A stretch of 64,000 bases of DNA from Flavobacteriales bacterium UBA4422 (GTDB lineage: Bacteria > Bacteroidota > Bacteroidia > Flavobacteriales_G > Salibacteraceae), in contig DGQE01000039.1 in assembly GCA_002389645.1 (NCBI GenBank), positions 1-64,000 of the forward strand, written 5' to 3'. Under the pieces are notes generated by a model. It was not told where the DNA came from, made no database searches, and saw nothing but the letters and a program-made list of their open reading frames with translations. The position numbers were made by a program, and so were the translations under genes. Shown here in pieces: positions 35,292 through 44,542 of this stretch (position 1 is its first letter; the number at the start of each line of letters is the position of its first letter).

Positions 35292-36701
35292 TTAGGTTAA
35301 CTCCAACAGTGCCACATTCTCTACATGGCTTGTGTGTGGAAACATGTCTACCGGCTGTATTTGAACCACTTTGTATTTGTCTTTCATCAAGGCTATATCT
35401 CGTGCCTGGGTAGAAGGGTCGCAACTGACGTATACAATCCTCTTTGGCTTGGCTTCTAAAATACGATCAATCACATCGTTGTGCATACCAGCACGTGGCG
35501 GATCGGTGATTAACACTTCAGGCTTGCCATTCTCTTCAATAAAAGCGGGCGTTAGCACATCTTTCATATCGCCAGCGTAAAAGCTGCAGTTTTCTATCGC
35601 ATTCAGCTGAGCATTTTTAAAGGCATCTTCAATGGCTTCAGGTACATATTCTACTCCCACCACTTTTTTAGCCAGCTTAGCTACAAACAAAGCAATAGTG
35701 CCCGCTCCGGTATATAAGTCATATACAGTGTCTGTAGGTTGTATTCCCGCCCAGTTATATACAATCTCATAGAGTTTTTCGGCTTGGTTGCTATTGGTCT
35801 GGAAAAAGCTTTTTGGCCCAATGATATAATCTACGCTGCCTTGATCATCAGGTCGGTTGAAACGCTCAATGATGTGAGGTTCACCATAAAAGAGTTCGGC
35901 AGGACAGTCGCTAAACGAGTCGTTCATTTTGTTGTTTACAATGACCCAAAACGACTCAATCTCAGGAAAACGATCTACCATCTTTTTGCACAGCACATCG
36001 GTTTCATCCGTTCTCTCTTTAATGATCATCAACACCATCCATTGTCCTGGGCGGTTGTTGCGCAATACCACGTTCCGCATCGTGCCAACTTGGTTTCTTG
36101 GGTGATAGAAAGAGATACCTGCATTCAACGCTTCTTCATAAATGAAATTGCGCAAAGTGTTGTGTACATCGTTTTGTAAGTGACAGTTGTTTACGTGCAG
36201 TACCCAATCAAATCGACCAGGAACATGAAAACCCAAAGCAGGTGTTTTCTTTATTTCAGGTGAGCTTAATTCTTCAGGAGTCAGATAACGTTCGCTCACA
36301 AAAGTGAACTCCATTTTGTTTCTATAGTGGAATGTTTCGTCAGAACCGAGAATAGGTAAATGCTTTAAATCTTCAATTCCACCTATGCGTCTCATTTGCT
36401 GCAATACTCCGCGTTCTTTGAGTTCTATTTGCTTCGGATAGTTGAGGTTTTGCCAGCTGCAACCTCCACAATGCTCAAAATGATCGCATACGGGATCTAT
36501 TCTTTCAGCAGAGTGTTGCTCTATGCTTTTTAGGCGTCCTTCTTTGTAGTTCTTTTTACTCTTCTTGATTTGAATCGACACCACATCACCAGGCACTGCG
36601 CCTGAAGTCATAAATGTTTGTCCCTCTTTCTTGCCTATCACTTTTCCTTTAGCACCAATGTCTACAATCTCAATGCCTTCTACTATGCTTCCTTTCTTCA
36701 C
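35292..36701 (-). CDS. rlmD: 23S rRNA (uracil-5-)-methyltransferase RlmD type
   Basis: The protein has 469 residues. An N-terminal TRAM domain (about 1-60) is followed by the Fe-S cysteines C72, C78, C81 (VCDHFEHCGGCSWQ) and a fourth near 173. The SAM-binding motif is YDLYTGAGTIALF, and the RNA uridine methyltransferase motifs are ITDPPRAGMHNDV and VYVSCDPSTQARD, with the catalytic cysteine in SCDP. It methylates C5 of a 23S rRNA uridine; RlmD (U1939) is the closest name, but RlmCD-like dual specificity is possible. The GTG start overlaps the stop of the upstream hemerythrin gene by 4 bp. Confidence 0.9.
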   Translation of the reverse strand: MKKGSIVEGIEIVDIGAKGKVIGKKEGQTFMTSGAVPGDVVSIQIKKSKKNYKEGRLKSIEQHSAERIDPVCDHFEHCGGCSWQNLNYPKQIELKERGVLQQMRRIGGIEDLKHLPILGSDETFHYRNKMEFTFVSERYLTPEELSSPEIKKTPALGFHVPGRFDWVLHVNNCHLQNDVHNTLRNFIYEEALNAGISFYHPRNQVGTMRNVVLRNNRPGQWMVLMIIKERTDETDVLCKKMVDRFPEIESFWVIVNNKMNDSFSDCPAELFYGEPHIIERFNRPDDQGSVDYIIGPKSFFQTNSNQAEKLYEIVYNWAGIQPTDTVYDLYTGAGTIALFVAKLAKKVVGVEYVPEAIEDAFKNAQLNAIENCSFYAGDMKDVLTPAFIEENGKPEVLITDPPRAGMHNDVIDRILEAKPKRIVYVSCDPSTQARDIALMKDKYKVVQIQPVDMFPHTSHVENVALLELT

Positions 36702-37153
36702 TGCGCGTGTGTATATGCGGTTGCTCTATCTGTAATTTCTTTCAATAAGTCTTCAGAGGCATGTTTCTGAAGCAATTCAAAAAGCTCGCGCTCTTCTTGC
36801 CTTACGTGTTGTTCTATCAACTTTCCCAGTTCATCCATTAACCACGCTTGATTGGCTTCACCCTGTATTTTCTGAAACAGGTTGTCAATCTCGGTATGGT
36901 CGTCTTGCAACATGTAAATCTGCTGATCTACTTCTGCATGAACGCCAAGAACAATAGGGTAGAGCTGTTCTTCTTCAAAAGTCATGTGTGGTTTCAGGGT
37001 GTTACCATACACCTCCATCGCATACTTGATTTTGCCTAACAAATCGTTCGGTAGATTCGGGTATTTAGGGGCATCCAATTTCAGCAATTGGGCCACCATA
37101 AGTATTTTATGATGCTCCTTGCTTAGTGGTATGAATGCCTCATGGCGTTTCAT
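36698..37153 (-). CDS. Hemerythrin-domain protein
   Basis: The protein has 151 residues, a four-helix bundle with HExxE-type metal ligands: PLSKEHHKILM near the N-terminus, LKPHMTFEEEQLYP, DDHTEIDNL, and LIEQHVRQEERELFEL. These histidines and glutamates fit a non-haem di-iron site that could bind O2 or sense oxidation. It lies in a compact run of overlapping genes (ATGA and GTGA overlaps) from the SAM hydroxide adenosyltransferase to rlmD. Confidence 0.85.
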   Translation of the reverse strand: MKRHEAFIPLSKEHHKILMVAQLLKLDAPKYPNLPNDLLGKIKYAMEVYGNTLKPHMTFEEEQLYPIVLGVHAEVDQQIYMLQDDHTEIDNLFQKIQGEANQAWLMDELGKLIEQHVRQEERELFELLQKHASEDLLKEITDRATAYTHAQ

Positions 37154-37689
37154 TCTTCGCCTAACAGTTTATCTAATAACAATTGGCGCAGGCTACCCAA
37201 CACCGTTTGTGTTTCGCTTTTTATCTCTACAGCTTTATCCATTTTCTGAATAGCCGCGGTCAACCCCGCATCATTGTCAAATTCTAGGTGCTCAATAATG
37301 GTAATGACTTCAATCACGGTCATGTAGTCGCCATTGATGGCTGTTTCAATCAACGTATCGATGTGTTCCGTAACATCCAAACCCGATTGCCAAATGCTAG
37401 TCAGTACTTCTGTTTGAATATCGTAGTACTTCTTTTTTTCTAGCATCAACATCAATGGGTCAACACAGTTGGGATCTTTCAAGTTGTAGATAGTTTTATC
37501 TAACAGCACTTTCACTTCACTACTGACATGACCCAAAAGCAACTCAAACATCGGGACTATCATATTCGGAGTTCCCTCATGGGGAATTAACTTCAATGCG
37601 CCAATTATTTTACGTTCATTTTTAGAACGCAGATCGACAATGATGTTCTGCTCAATTTTTGCTTTCTCGATTTGTTCGTCTTCTTCCAT
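37150..37689 (-). CDS. HEAT-repeat-like hypothetical protein
   Basis: The protein has 179 residues and is all helical, with repeating helix pairs (RSKNERKIIGALKLIPHEG, VPMFELLLGHVSSEVKVLL, CVDPLMLMLEKKKYYDIQTE, IDTLIETAINGDYMTVIEVI) of about 37 residues, like HEAT repeats. There is no signal peptide. It probably serves as a binding scaffold; no enzyme motif is seen. Its stop overlaps the hemerythrin start by 4 bp. Confidence 0.7.
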   Translation of the reverse strand: MEEDEQIEKAKIEQNIIVDLRSKNERKIIGALKLIPHEGTPNMIVPMFELLLGHVSSEVKVLLDKTIYNLKDPNCVDPLMLMLEKKKYYDIQTEVLTSIWQSGLDVTEHIDTLIETAINGDYMTVIEVITIIEHLEFDNDAGLTAAIQKMDKAVEIKSETQTVLGSLRQLLLDKLLGEE

Positions 37690-37691
37690 AT

Positions 37692-37976
37692 CTATCTAAT
37701 TTTCTCAACGCTCCATGCTTGAGGTTTATCATCAAAAAGTATCTTGGTTTTCGCCCAAGTGCTTTTGAATAATTCGCTATGTCGATATTCTTCTAGGGCT
37801 TCAGGGCCGTCCCAAATGCTATGTGTCATAATGATTCTCGGATCATTGATGTCTTGAATCAAATCTACTTTGGAGCATCCGGGAAAAGCTTCAATCTTGG
37901 GTTTTGCATTTTCAAAAACAGCGATGAAGTCATTGATCAACTCTGTTTTAAACGTCATTTTCACAATTCTAATCAT
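37692..37976 (-). CDS. ABM-domain monooxygenase-like protein
   Basis: The protein has 94 residues, a single dimeric ferredoxin-like domain of the antibiotic biosynthesis monooxygenase group: IRIVKMTFKTELINDFIAVF, FPGCSKVDLIQDINDP, THSIWDGPEALEEYRHSELF. Such proteins include quinol monooxygenases and many stress-related enzymes without known substrate. It ends 2 nt before the HEAT-like gene. Confidence 0.82.
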   Translation of the reverse strand: MIRIVKMTFKTELINDFIAVFENAKPKIEAFPGCSKVDLIQDINDPRIIMTHSIWDGPEALEEYRHSELFKSTWAKTKILFDDKPQAWSVEKIR

Positions 37977-37979
37977 CTC

Positions 37980-38756
37980 TTAAAATGTCATGATTACAGC
38001 CGCGCCTTTATGCAAGCCCAAGAGGTTTGCTGCGTGCCCCTGATTAATAGCAATTTCTAAATGCCCAGCAGTATTGATTAACGCCAATCGGTCTCCCATC
38101 GGGGTGTCGGAGTAGCGCTTTTTTATCTCTGTCATTTCAGCACCCTTGTGTGCAAAGCCAATTAAAAACTCTCTGCCTTTTCCGATTTCTTTAATCAAGT
38201 TGGCGTCAATGTTTGAAATAGCATTGCCGTATTTATCTACATAAATAATAGCTCCTTTGATAAAGTCAGAACCAGTTGTTGGTTTCACAGACATTCGTTC
38301 TACCAGCTGTTCTGTTCGTCTACCAATTACTTCTAGTGTTCCGCCCTTGGCTAAAAACACGGCCGCTGGCGCGTACATGTCTCTGATTGGAAAGGTGAGA
38401 ACGTCTGATTCAATATTCATTTGAAGCTCAACCACCAAGTCAGGGTGCTGATCAGCAATCAGGCTAAACAACCCGGTATCTGCAGTAAGAATGTAGCGAT
38501 CTTTATAGCGAATTCCGATGTGTCTTATATCATCAACGGCTTGGCTCCCGACAGCAACGATGTGAATGCTGTCTTTTGGGAATTCTTTCAGGATAGTTTT
38601 CAACACAAAAGCAGCCTCGGCTATGTCAAATGAATTGATAGAGTGACTAACATCAATTATTTGAGCATCAGGAATTTGCGACAATATTTTAGCCTTTACC
38701 AAGGCCAAGTAATAGTCTTTTAATCCGAGGTCTGTTGTTAAGGTTATTATGGGCAT
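37980..38756 (-). CDS. SAM hydroxide adenosyltransferase (DUF62 family)
   Basis: The protein has 258 residues. It starts MPIITLTTDLGLKDYYLALV, the family's diagnostic T-D-[FL]-G motif, followed by IIDVSHSINSFDIAEAAFVL, IHIVAVGSQAVDD and YILTADTGLFSL (the usual PDNGL here is TADTGL). The C-terminal domain has KGAIIYVDKYGNAISNI. These enzymes hydrolyse S-adenosylmethionine to adenosine and methionine and are related to fluorinases, but lack the halide site. It is the first gene of the operon ending at rlmD and diverges from phoH. Confidence 0.85.
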   Translation of the reverse strand: MPIITLTTDLGLKDYYLALVKAKILSQIPDAQIIDVSHSINSFDIAEAAFVLKTILKEFPKDSIHIVAVGSQAVDDIRHIGIRYKDRYILTADTGLFSLIADQHPDLVVELQMNIESDVLTFPIRDMYAPAAVFLAKGGTLEVIGRRTEQLVERMSVKPTTGSDFIKGAIIYVDKYGNAISNIDANLIKEIGKGREFLIGFAHKGAEMTEIKKRYSDTPMGDRLALINTAGHLEIAINQGHAANLLGLHKGAAVIMTF

Positions 38757-38804
38757 AATTTCACCTGAAAAATCACCAAAAGAAATTTATTTCTTTGTGC
38801 AGCG

Positions 38805-38812
38805 CGAAAGTA
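38805..38812 (-). promoter_or_regulatory. Possible -7 element of the SAM-hydrolase operon
   Basis: TACTTTCG on the minus strand is one mismatch from TAnnTTTG, 48 nt before the ATG at 38756. Confidence 0.35.
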
Positions 38813-38849
38813 GGAAAACCAATGCGCAACAACTTTTATTCATAGCAAT

Positions 38850-39809
38850 TTGCACGAAATAATTATTCTTTTTGAGGACATCCATCCGTTAGACCTGTTG
38901 GGTGTAAACAACGCTAACCTTCAGATTATTCGAAAGCATTTCTCAACGCTCAAATTAATTGCCCGAGGCGATCAGCTGAAGGTTTTAGGTACTGAAGAAG
39001 AGCTTGCTGTATTTGAAAAGAAGTGGAAAGAGTTGGTGGCATTTTTGAATCAGTACAATCGTTTGGATGTGTCTGATGTAAAGAATATCATTAATTCTGA
39101 TAACCCGGAGATTAAAGGTGATGCTTCAGTTTTGCTTTATGGCAATAACGGAAAGGTGATCAAAGCACGCACACCCAATCAGCTTGAGATGGTAAACTTG
39201 ATGAAAGACAACGATATGTTGTTTGCCATTGGTCCAGCTGGAACAGGAAAGACTTACACAGCAGTGGCCTTAGCCGTAAAAGCACTGAAAGAAAAAGAAG
39301 TACAGCGCATTATTTTAACTCGACCAGCAGTAGAAGCAGGCGAAAGTTTGGGCTTTTTACCTGGCGATTTGAAAGAGAAGATGGATCCATACTTACGTCC
39401 ATTGTATGATGCCTTGTTTGATATGATTCCACATGATAAGTTGGCGAAACACTTAGAGCGTGGAGTGATTGAAATTGCACCACTTGGGTTTATGCGAGGA
39501 CGAACATTGGCGAATGCCTTTGTGATTTTGGATGAAGCGCAGAATACGAGTGAAAACCAAATGCGCATGTTCTTAACACGAATGGGGCGCGGTTCAAAGT
39601 TTATCATTACAGGAGATTCTACTCAAATAGATTTACCAAAGCACGTGAAGAGTGGATTGCTGCAGTCTGTAGCGCTGTTAGAAAAGATAAAAGGAGTAGC
39701 CACCATCAAACTAGATAAACGCGATGTGGTAAGACATCGTCTTGTGGAGAATATAATTGACAGTTATGAAAAGGCTGATGCTGCCCAAGCAAAGATTAAA
39801 GACCGATAG
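38850..39809 (+). CDS. PhoH-family ATPase
   Basis: The protein has 319 residues, cytoplasmic. An N-terminal KH-like region (NLQIIRKHFSTLKLIARGD) is followed by a P-loop ATPase domain: FAIGPAGTGKTYTA at about 130, RPAVEAGESLGFLPGD, ANAFVILDEAQNTSENQM (Walker B) and FIITGDSTQIDLP. The YbeZ/PhoH group works in RNA metabolism and, with YbeY, in rRNA maturation. TTG at 38850 is chosen because the resulting HEIIILFEDIHPLDLLGVNN matches the usual N-terminus and no other start is close. It is followed by purC after 12 bp. Confidence 0.92.
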   Translation: MHEIIILFEDIHPLDLLGVNNANLQIIRKHFSTLKLIARGDQLKVLGTEEELAVFEKKWKELVAFLNQYNRLDVSDVKNIINSDNPEIKGDASVLLYGNNGKVIKARTPNQLEMVNLMKDNDMLFAIGPAGTGKTYTAVALAVKALKEKEVQRIILTRPAVEAGESLGFLPGDLKEKMDPYLRPLYDALFDMIPHDKLAKHLERGVIEIAPLGFMRGRTLANAFVILDEAQNTSENQMRMFLTRMGRGSKFIITGDSTQIDLPKHVKSGLLQSVALLEKIKGVATIKLDKRDVVRHRLVENIIDSYEKADAAQAKIKDR

Positions 39810-39821
39810 AAATAGAAGAAA

Positions 39822-40775
39822 ATGGCTGAAGCATTAAAAGAGACGAATTTTCATTTCCCGCATCAAACGAAGATGTATCGTGGAAAAGTACGTGATGTAT
39901 ATCATATTGGAGACAAATATTTGGTAATGGTTGCCAGCGATCGTATATCTGCGTTTGATCATGTGCTGCCAAAGGGAATTCCCTTTAAAGGACAAGTATT
40001 GAATCAATTGGCTGCCCGGTTTTTAGATGCTACTAATGATATTGTGTCTAATTGGTTGATTGCTACTCCAGATCCTAATGTGACAATTGGGGTAAAGTGT
40101 GAACCAGTGAAAATTGAAATGGTAATCCGCGGATACTTGAGTGGGCACGCTTGGAGAGAATACCGATCAGGTAAGCGCATGATTTGTGGAGTGTCGATGC
40201 CAGAAGGTATGAAAGAGAGTGATGCTTTTCCAGAACCAATTATAACTCCTGCCACAAAGGCAGACGAAGGACATGATGAAGATATTTCTCGTGAAGAAAT
40301 TATCAAGCAAGGTATTGTTGAAGAATCGGTATACCTGAAGTTGGAAGATTATACCCGCAGAATATACCGCAGAGGCTGTGAAATAGCGGCTGAACGGGGA
40401 TTGATCTTAGTAGACACGAAATATGAATTCGGAATTGATGGTGATGGTGAGATTCGATTGATTGATGAAATTCATACGCCAGATTCATCACGTTATTTTT
40501 ATGCAGAAGGCTTTGAAGAGCGTCAGTCTAGTGGAGAAGATCAGAAGCAATTGAGTAAAGAGTTCGTGCGCCAATGGCTAATTGAAAACAGTTTCCAAGG
40601 ATTAGATGGTCAAACCATGCCGGAGATGCCGGATGAGTTTGTACAAACAGTGAGTGAGCGTTACATTGAGCTTTATGAGAAGATAACAGGAGACAAGTTT
40701 TATGAGGCGGACACAGATCGTATCAACACTCGTGTAGAATCAAATATCATGTCTTGGATTCAAGACAATATGTAA
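39822..40775 (+). CDS. purC: Phosphoribosylaminoimidazole-succinocarboxamide synthase
   Basis: SAICAR synthetase, the step of purine synthesis that joins aspartate to CAIR with ATP. The protein has 317 residues, the longer form. Motifs: [20 protein letters not shown] (nucleotide-binding start), [60 protein letters not shown] and [13 protein letters not shown]. All core motifs are present. It is co-directional with phoH and probably transcribed with it. No purine riboswitch-like structure is visible upstream. Confidence 0.96.
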   Translation: MAEALKETNFHFPHQTKMYRGKVRDVYHIGDKYLVMVASDRISAFDHVLPKGIPFKGQVLNQLAARFLDATNDIVSNWLIATPDPNVTIGVKCEPVKIEMVIRGYLSGHAWREYRSGKRMICGVSMPEGMKESDAFPEPIITPATKADEGHDEDISREEIIKQGIVEESVYLKLEDYTRRIYRRGCEIAAERGLILVDTKYEFGIDGDGEIRLIDEIHTPDSSRYFYAEGFEERQSSGEDQKQLSKEFVRQWLIENSFQGLDGQTMPEMPDEFVQTVSERYIELYEKITGDKFYEADTDRINTRVESNIMSWIQDNM

Positions 40776-40777
40776 GC

Positions 40778-41278
40778 TTATTCTGCGCTTGTTTTGATTT
40801 CTTGGAAATAGCTCTTTGTATAGTCTTTATCGTAGATAAATTCTTTTTTCTTCTTGTCAAAAGATATTAGTGCTGAAGGATATTCGCTTAAATAAGGGTC
40901 GTACTTTTCTTCCTCCTTAGATGTCATTCCGATGTCAAATCCAAATTTGCTGAAATCGTTGTAATAAGCTGGAAGTTTTGTGTTTACAGAAATACGCTTG
41001 TCGTAATAACCCTTGTGCGATAGTTGAATGGTGTATAGATAGTTGTTGTATAAAGTGAACTTAAACTTGCCATTTTTCTTGGTCTCTGTCTCGTGCACAA
41101 GGTTATTGCCTTCAAAAAGCTGAGCTAGCACGCCCTCCATTGATCCATCTGAGTTTGAAATAACACCTCCAATTTCTAGTGCTTCAAATACTTCGACTGC
41201 CGATGTGTCTTGCGCCATCATTGGCATGCTCATTGAACACAGAAGTGCAATTGGAAATAAAAAGGATAAAACTTTCAT
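40778..41278 (-). CDS. Secreted protein with carboxypeptidase-regulatory-like domain
   Basis: The protein has 166 residues with signal MKVLSFLFPIALLCSMSMPM and cleavage near MAQ. The beta-sandwich segment GGVISNSDGSMEGVLAQLFE, then KKNGKFKFTLYNNYLYTIQL and SHKGYYDKRISVNTK resembles the CarboxypepD_reg-like fold found at the start of TonB receptors and other Bacteroidota surface proteins. Here it stands alone. The C-terminus is charged (DKKKKEFIYDKDYTKSYFQE). No catalytic motif is present. Convergent with purC, 2 bp apart. Confidence 0.7.
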   Translation of the reverse strand: MKVLSFLFPIALLCSMSMPMMAQDTSAVEVFEALEIGGVISNSDGSMEGVLAQLFEGNNLVHETETKKNGKFKFTLYNNYLYTIQLSHKGYYDKRISVNTKLPAYYNDFSKFGFDIGMTSKEEEKYDPYLSEYPSALISFDKKKKEFIYDKDYTKSYFQEIKTSAE

Positions 41279-41309
41279 ATGCGGGAGGGTTTATCTTAGT
41301 TGTGTCTAA

Positions 41310-42017
41310 ATTCAACAAAAAATCAATAAGAATTTAAAATATAGCCTCACAATTTCAACATTCATTGTTGGATTACTCTGGATTGTATTTGGAATAGACT
41401 ACCTAACGCTTGCAGATTTACGTTCATTTGGCTTGAGGCCTAGAGAATTAGGTGGGCTAATTGGAATTCTCACTTACCCTTTACTGCATGCCGATTGGAA
41501 GCATATTACGGATAATTCGGTTTCTGCATTTGTTTTGCTTTTGGGGCTTTTTAGTTTCTATGGTAGAGTAGGCTGGGCTGTAGTAGGTTGGAGTTGGATG
41601 ATGAGTGGGTTATGGATTTGGATAGCAGCAAGAGGAGGAAACCATATTGGCTTCAGTGGAGTTATCTATGCTTTAGCAGCATTCATATTTTTCTCAGGTG
41701 TAATCAGAAGGCATTATCGATTAATGTCACTATCGTTGGTTGTGGTTTTCTTGTACGGATCTATGATTTGGGGTGTATTACCGATTCAACCCGGTATTTC
41801 TTGGGAAGGCCATTTGTTTGGAGCAATTGCAGGAATAATCCTTGCCTATTATTACCGTAATGATGGACCTCAGCGTCCGAAGTATAGCTGGGAGTTAGAG
41901 GAAGAAGAATTGGAAGATCCGTGGGAAGAAGAAATAGAATACGAGGAGATTGAAAAACCGGAATCGGAAGAAAATGCTCCTCGAGTAGTATATACATTTA
42001 AGAAAAAAGAGGAATAG
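41310..42017 (+). CDS. Rhomboid-family intramembrane serine protease, start unresolved
   Basis: Catalytic serine motif HIGFSGVIYAL and catalytic histidine in SWEGHLFGAIAGII, plus the conserved LLHADWKHITDNS loop, identify a rhomboid that cleaves membrane helices. The C-terminus is acidic. The first ordinary start (TTG 41433) would remove the first membrane helix, which is clearly encoded upstream in frame (SLTISTFIVGLLWIVFGIDY). The open frame reaches back to a TAA at 41307-41309, with no ATG, GTG or TTG in between; ATT at 41310 is the first codon. Alternatively a GTG at 41302 in another frame would join this one if the A-run 41317-41322 had seven A instead of six. Confidence 0.7.
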   Translation: MQQKINKNLKYSLTISTFIVGLLWIVFGIDYLTLADLRSFGLRPRELGGLIGILTYPLLHADWKHITDNSVSAFVLLLGLFSFYGRVGWAVVGWSWMMSGLWIWIAARGGNHIGFSGVIYALAAFIFFSGVIRRHYRLMSLSLVVVFLYGSMIWGVLPIQPGISWEGHLFGAIAGIILAYYYRNDGPQRPKYSWELEEEELEDPWEEEIEYEEIEKPESEENAPRVVYTFKKKEE

Positions 42018-42021
42018 GAGA

Positions 42022-43263
42022 CTATTCTAAAACCTTGAAGCTTCGCTCAATAGAGCCATTATTAAAATGGTAAATCAACAATTGACCGTTTTGTGCTTTT
42101 ACTTTTCGTCCTAGCATATCATAAACTTCAACAACTTTCTTTGGCTGAGATGGAGGCTGCGGATGAACAGATAAGACGGATTCACAGGTCCTGCAATCCT
42201 TCCAGCAAACCGTATCCAAAACAATAACATCAGAGTCATCATTTACGATTAGGCCGTAATTCAACCACTCATCGCATGGATTAAAATCACAAGAGCTTCC
42301 TTCTGGTGCACCGCCATTTTCTTCCCAAAAGTTTTTGGTGAAGAGGTATTCATATTTGCCAGGAAGAAGCGACAGCGTGGTCGACCAAATATCCCCATCT
42401 TTAGACATGGGCGCGCATGTTCCGCACCATTCATTGAAACCTCCGTTGAGGTAAATGACATCTGAAGCATCCATTGCTTCAAGAGACATATCCACTGTAA
42501 ACGTTACATCAACAGTTGATTGATTAGAGTCAGGCTCCAAAATACTTAGTATTAATAACCCATTCTCTACGGCTACTCCTGACGGAGTGAAAGTGCAGAA
42601 ATTACCACTGAACCCACCAAACTCCTCAATATTCCAAAGGCTTTCGTCAAAGCTGTCAAAGGAATCTTCCCACCTGAAAGTAAAGTTGTTGTTGGTGCCA
42701 ATATTTCCTTCTCCGGGAGTGTATTCGTAATAGCGCACAAAGTCATAGTATGAACTCACTGGCATGATAGATGGATCCCAAATTCCTGCCCAACTTTCAT
42801 TATCTACTGCCCACAGGTTCATCAATAGTCGCATAGGGTGAATAAGTCCATCAACAAAAGCTTGGTCTTGCACATAGGCTAGTTCACCGTCAACGAACCA
42901 TCGCACGATGCCTGGTTCCCATTCAATGATGTAATTGTGAAGGCTATCGTGCGGATTGAATCCAGGGTCAAATGTGCTTGTATAGTATATTGGTCCAGGG
43001 TAGTGCGTTGTGAAAAGTACGTTTTCACTGTTGCCCGTCATTTCTATGTCAATTTCATTGTTCTCTTCAGGCCAGTTACAACCAAGGTCTAGGTTGTAAA
43101 GAAAAAAGGATGAAATTACACCAGCGCCAGCAGCTGATTGCATTGATACTTCAAACCTACCATACAGAAAAGCCTCGTTGGTACGAATATTTCCACCAAC
43201 ACATTCTTGACTCTGCGAATGATTCGCAAAAAGAAGAAAAATAAGAAGTAGTGCATTTTTCAT
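42022..43263 (-). CDS. GH16-family glycoside hydrolase with C-terminal modules
   Basis: The protein has 413 residues. A signal peptide (MKNALLLIFLLFANHSQSQE) precedes a GH16 jelly roll: LYGRFEVSMQSAAGAGVIS, and the active-site motif NNEIDIEMTGN with E70 (nucleophile), D72 and E74 (acid/base) all present, then IIEWEPGIVRWFVDGELAY. GH16 enzymes cleave beta-1,3/1,4-glucans, agar, carrageenan or laminarin; target is not fixed here. A second module (VDVTFTVDMSLEAMDASDVI, YLNGGFNEWCGTCAPM) looks like a starch-binding-type E-set domain. The C-terminus (VVEVYDMLGRKV to RSFKVLE) resembles a T9SS sorting domain. Confidence 0.88.
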   Translation of the reverse strand: MKNALLLIFLLFANHSQSQECVGGNIRTNEAFLYGRFEVSMQSAAGAGVISSFFLYNLDLGCNWPEENNEIDIEMTGNSENVLFTTHYPGPIYYTSTFDPGFNPHDSLHNYIIEWEPGIVRWFVDGELAYVQDQAFVDGLIHPMRLLMNLWAVDNESWAGIWDPSIMPVSSYYDFVRYYEYTPGEGNIGTNNNFTFRWEDSFDSFDESLWNIEEFGGFSGNFCTFTPSGVAVENGLLILSILEPDSNQSTVDVTFTVDMSLEAMDASDVIYLNGGFNEWCGTCAPMSKDGDIWSTTLSLLPGKYEYLFTKNFWEENGGAPEGSSCDFNPCDEWLNYGLIVNDDSDVIVLDTVCWKDCRTCESVLSVHPQPPSQPKKVVEVYDMLGRKVKAQNGQLLIYHFNNGSIERSFKVLE

Positions 43264-43285
43264 ACCTGAAGGTTACATAGGTATG
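43261..43285. repeat. Inverted repeat over the GH16 start codon
   Basis: CATACCT (43261-43267) and AGGTATG (43279-43285) form perfect 7-bp arms with an 11-nt centre. On the transcribed strand the arm includes the ATG at 43263, so the hairpin could mask the start codon, or the site could bind a repressor. Confidence 0.4.
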
Positions 43286-43310
43286 ATTATTAAAAGAATT
43301 GGTTGAATGT

Positions 43311-44432
43311 TTATTGACTAAGCATTACAGGCATAACCAACATCACAATGTCTTCAGAATCATCCTTTTCAGAAGGAGAGAGAAGGCCAGCTCTATTAGG
43401 TGCACTCAATAACAACTTCACTTCGTCAGACTCAAGGTTGTTAAGCATCTCTATGATGAAACGGCTGTTGAATCCTATAGTGATGTCCTCACCTTTATAG
43501 TTGCAGCTCAACCTTTCAGAAGCTTCGTTACTGTAATCTAAATCTTCAGCAGAAACTTGAAGGTCTCTTCCCTTTATCGCTAGACGCACTTGATGCGTTG
43601 TTTTATTAGAGAAAATAGAAACCCTTCTGATACTGTTTAAGAACAACTGACGATCAATGAGCATCTCATTTGGATTCTCTTTTGGAATAACCGCATCATA
43701 GTTAGGATACTTACCATCAATCAATCGGCTCACCAATTTGTAGTTCTCAAAAGTGAATGAAGCATTCGTTTCGTTGTATTCAATCTCTACATCCGTTGAC
43801 ATATTAGCCACCAACCCTTTGATCAAGTTCAATGGCTTCTTTGGCATAATAAAAGTGGCAGCTTTACCCGACTTACAATCGCTTCTTCTGTACTTTACTA
43901 ATTTGTGAGCATCGGTCGCTACGAAGGTGATTCCATCTTTTTCTAGAGAGAAAAACACTCCGCTCATTACTGGTCTTAGTTCATCGTTGCCTGTAGCGAA
44001 AACGGTCTTGTTGATCGCGTTGAATAGAATTCCACTGTCAAGCTTCAACGAAGAAGAAGACTCCATTTCTGGCAAACGAGGAAATTCATCTCCATTTGTT
44101 CCGGCCAATTTATACTTACCTGTATCAGAAGAAACTTCAATTCCGAAAGACTTAGCGTCAACAGAGAAGGTGAGTGGTTGGTCAGAGAATGTCTTGAGCA
44201 TATCAAGAAGCAACTTTGCAGGAATACAAACCTTCATGTCATCATCAGCCTTATCAAGGTTGATCTCTGAAATCATAGTTGACTCCAAATCTGAACCGGA
44301 AACGGTCAATTTTTTATCTTTCACATCAAACAAGTAATAGCCTAGAATGGGCAAATTGCTGCTTGTGTTTAGAACTCCACTTATGGAGGTCAATTGTTTC
44401 AATAAGTTACTGCTCGAAACGATGAATTTCAT
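43311..44432 (-). CDS. dnaN: DNA polymerase III beta sliding clamp
   Basis: The protein has 373 residues, three tandem clamp domains. The start MKFIVSSSNLLKQLTSISGV, the middle GVFFSLEKDGITFVATDAHK and KYPNYDAVIPKENP, and the end DIVMLVMPVMLSQ (canonical: I-Y-V/L-x-M-P-M/V-R/x-L) are diagnostic. The dimeric ring tethers polymerase III to DNA. It has its own promoter-like element and lies downstream of the gldFG-DUF4340 run on the same strand. Confidence 0.97.
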   Translation of the reverse strand: MKFIVSSSNLLKQLTSISGVLNTSSNLPILGYYLFDVKDKKLTVSGSDLESTMISEINLDKADDDMKVCIPAKLLLDMLKTFSDQPLTFSVDAKSFGIEVSSDTGKYKLAGTNGDEFPRLPEMESSSSLKLDSGILFNAINKTVFATGNDELRPVMSGVFFSLEKDGITFVATDAHKLVKYRRSDCKSGKAATFIMPKKPLNLIKGLVANMSTDVEIEYNETNASFTFENYKLVSRLIDGKYPNYDAVIPKENPNEMLIDRQLFLNSIRRVSIFSNKTTHQVRLAIKGRDLQVSAEDLDYSNEASERLSCNYKGEDITIGFNSRFIIEMLNNLESDEVKLLLSAPNRAGLLSPSEKDDSEDIVMLVMPVMLSQ

Positions 44433-44481
44433 GCTAAAAGATTAAGGTTTGTGAGAAGGTTAGTGATCTTCTTAATGCAGA

Positions 44482-44489
44482 CAAATATA
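44482..44489 (-). promoter_or_regulatory. -7 element for dnaN
   Basis: TATATTTG on the minus strand matches TAnnTTTG exactly, 49 nt before the dnaN ATG. It would let dnaN be transcribed apart from gldFG. Confidence 0.5.
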
Positions 44490-44542
44490 GAGGTTATGCT
44501 AAAAGAAGTGCAGGGGTAATCCACACTAAACGAACTAAGTTT

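Noticed and set aside
39810..39821. Purine riboswitch ahead of purC
   Set aside because: Only 12 bp separate purC from phoH.
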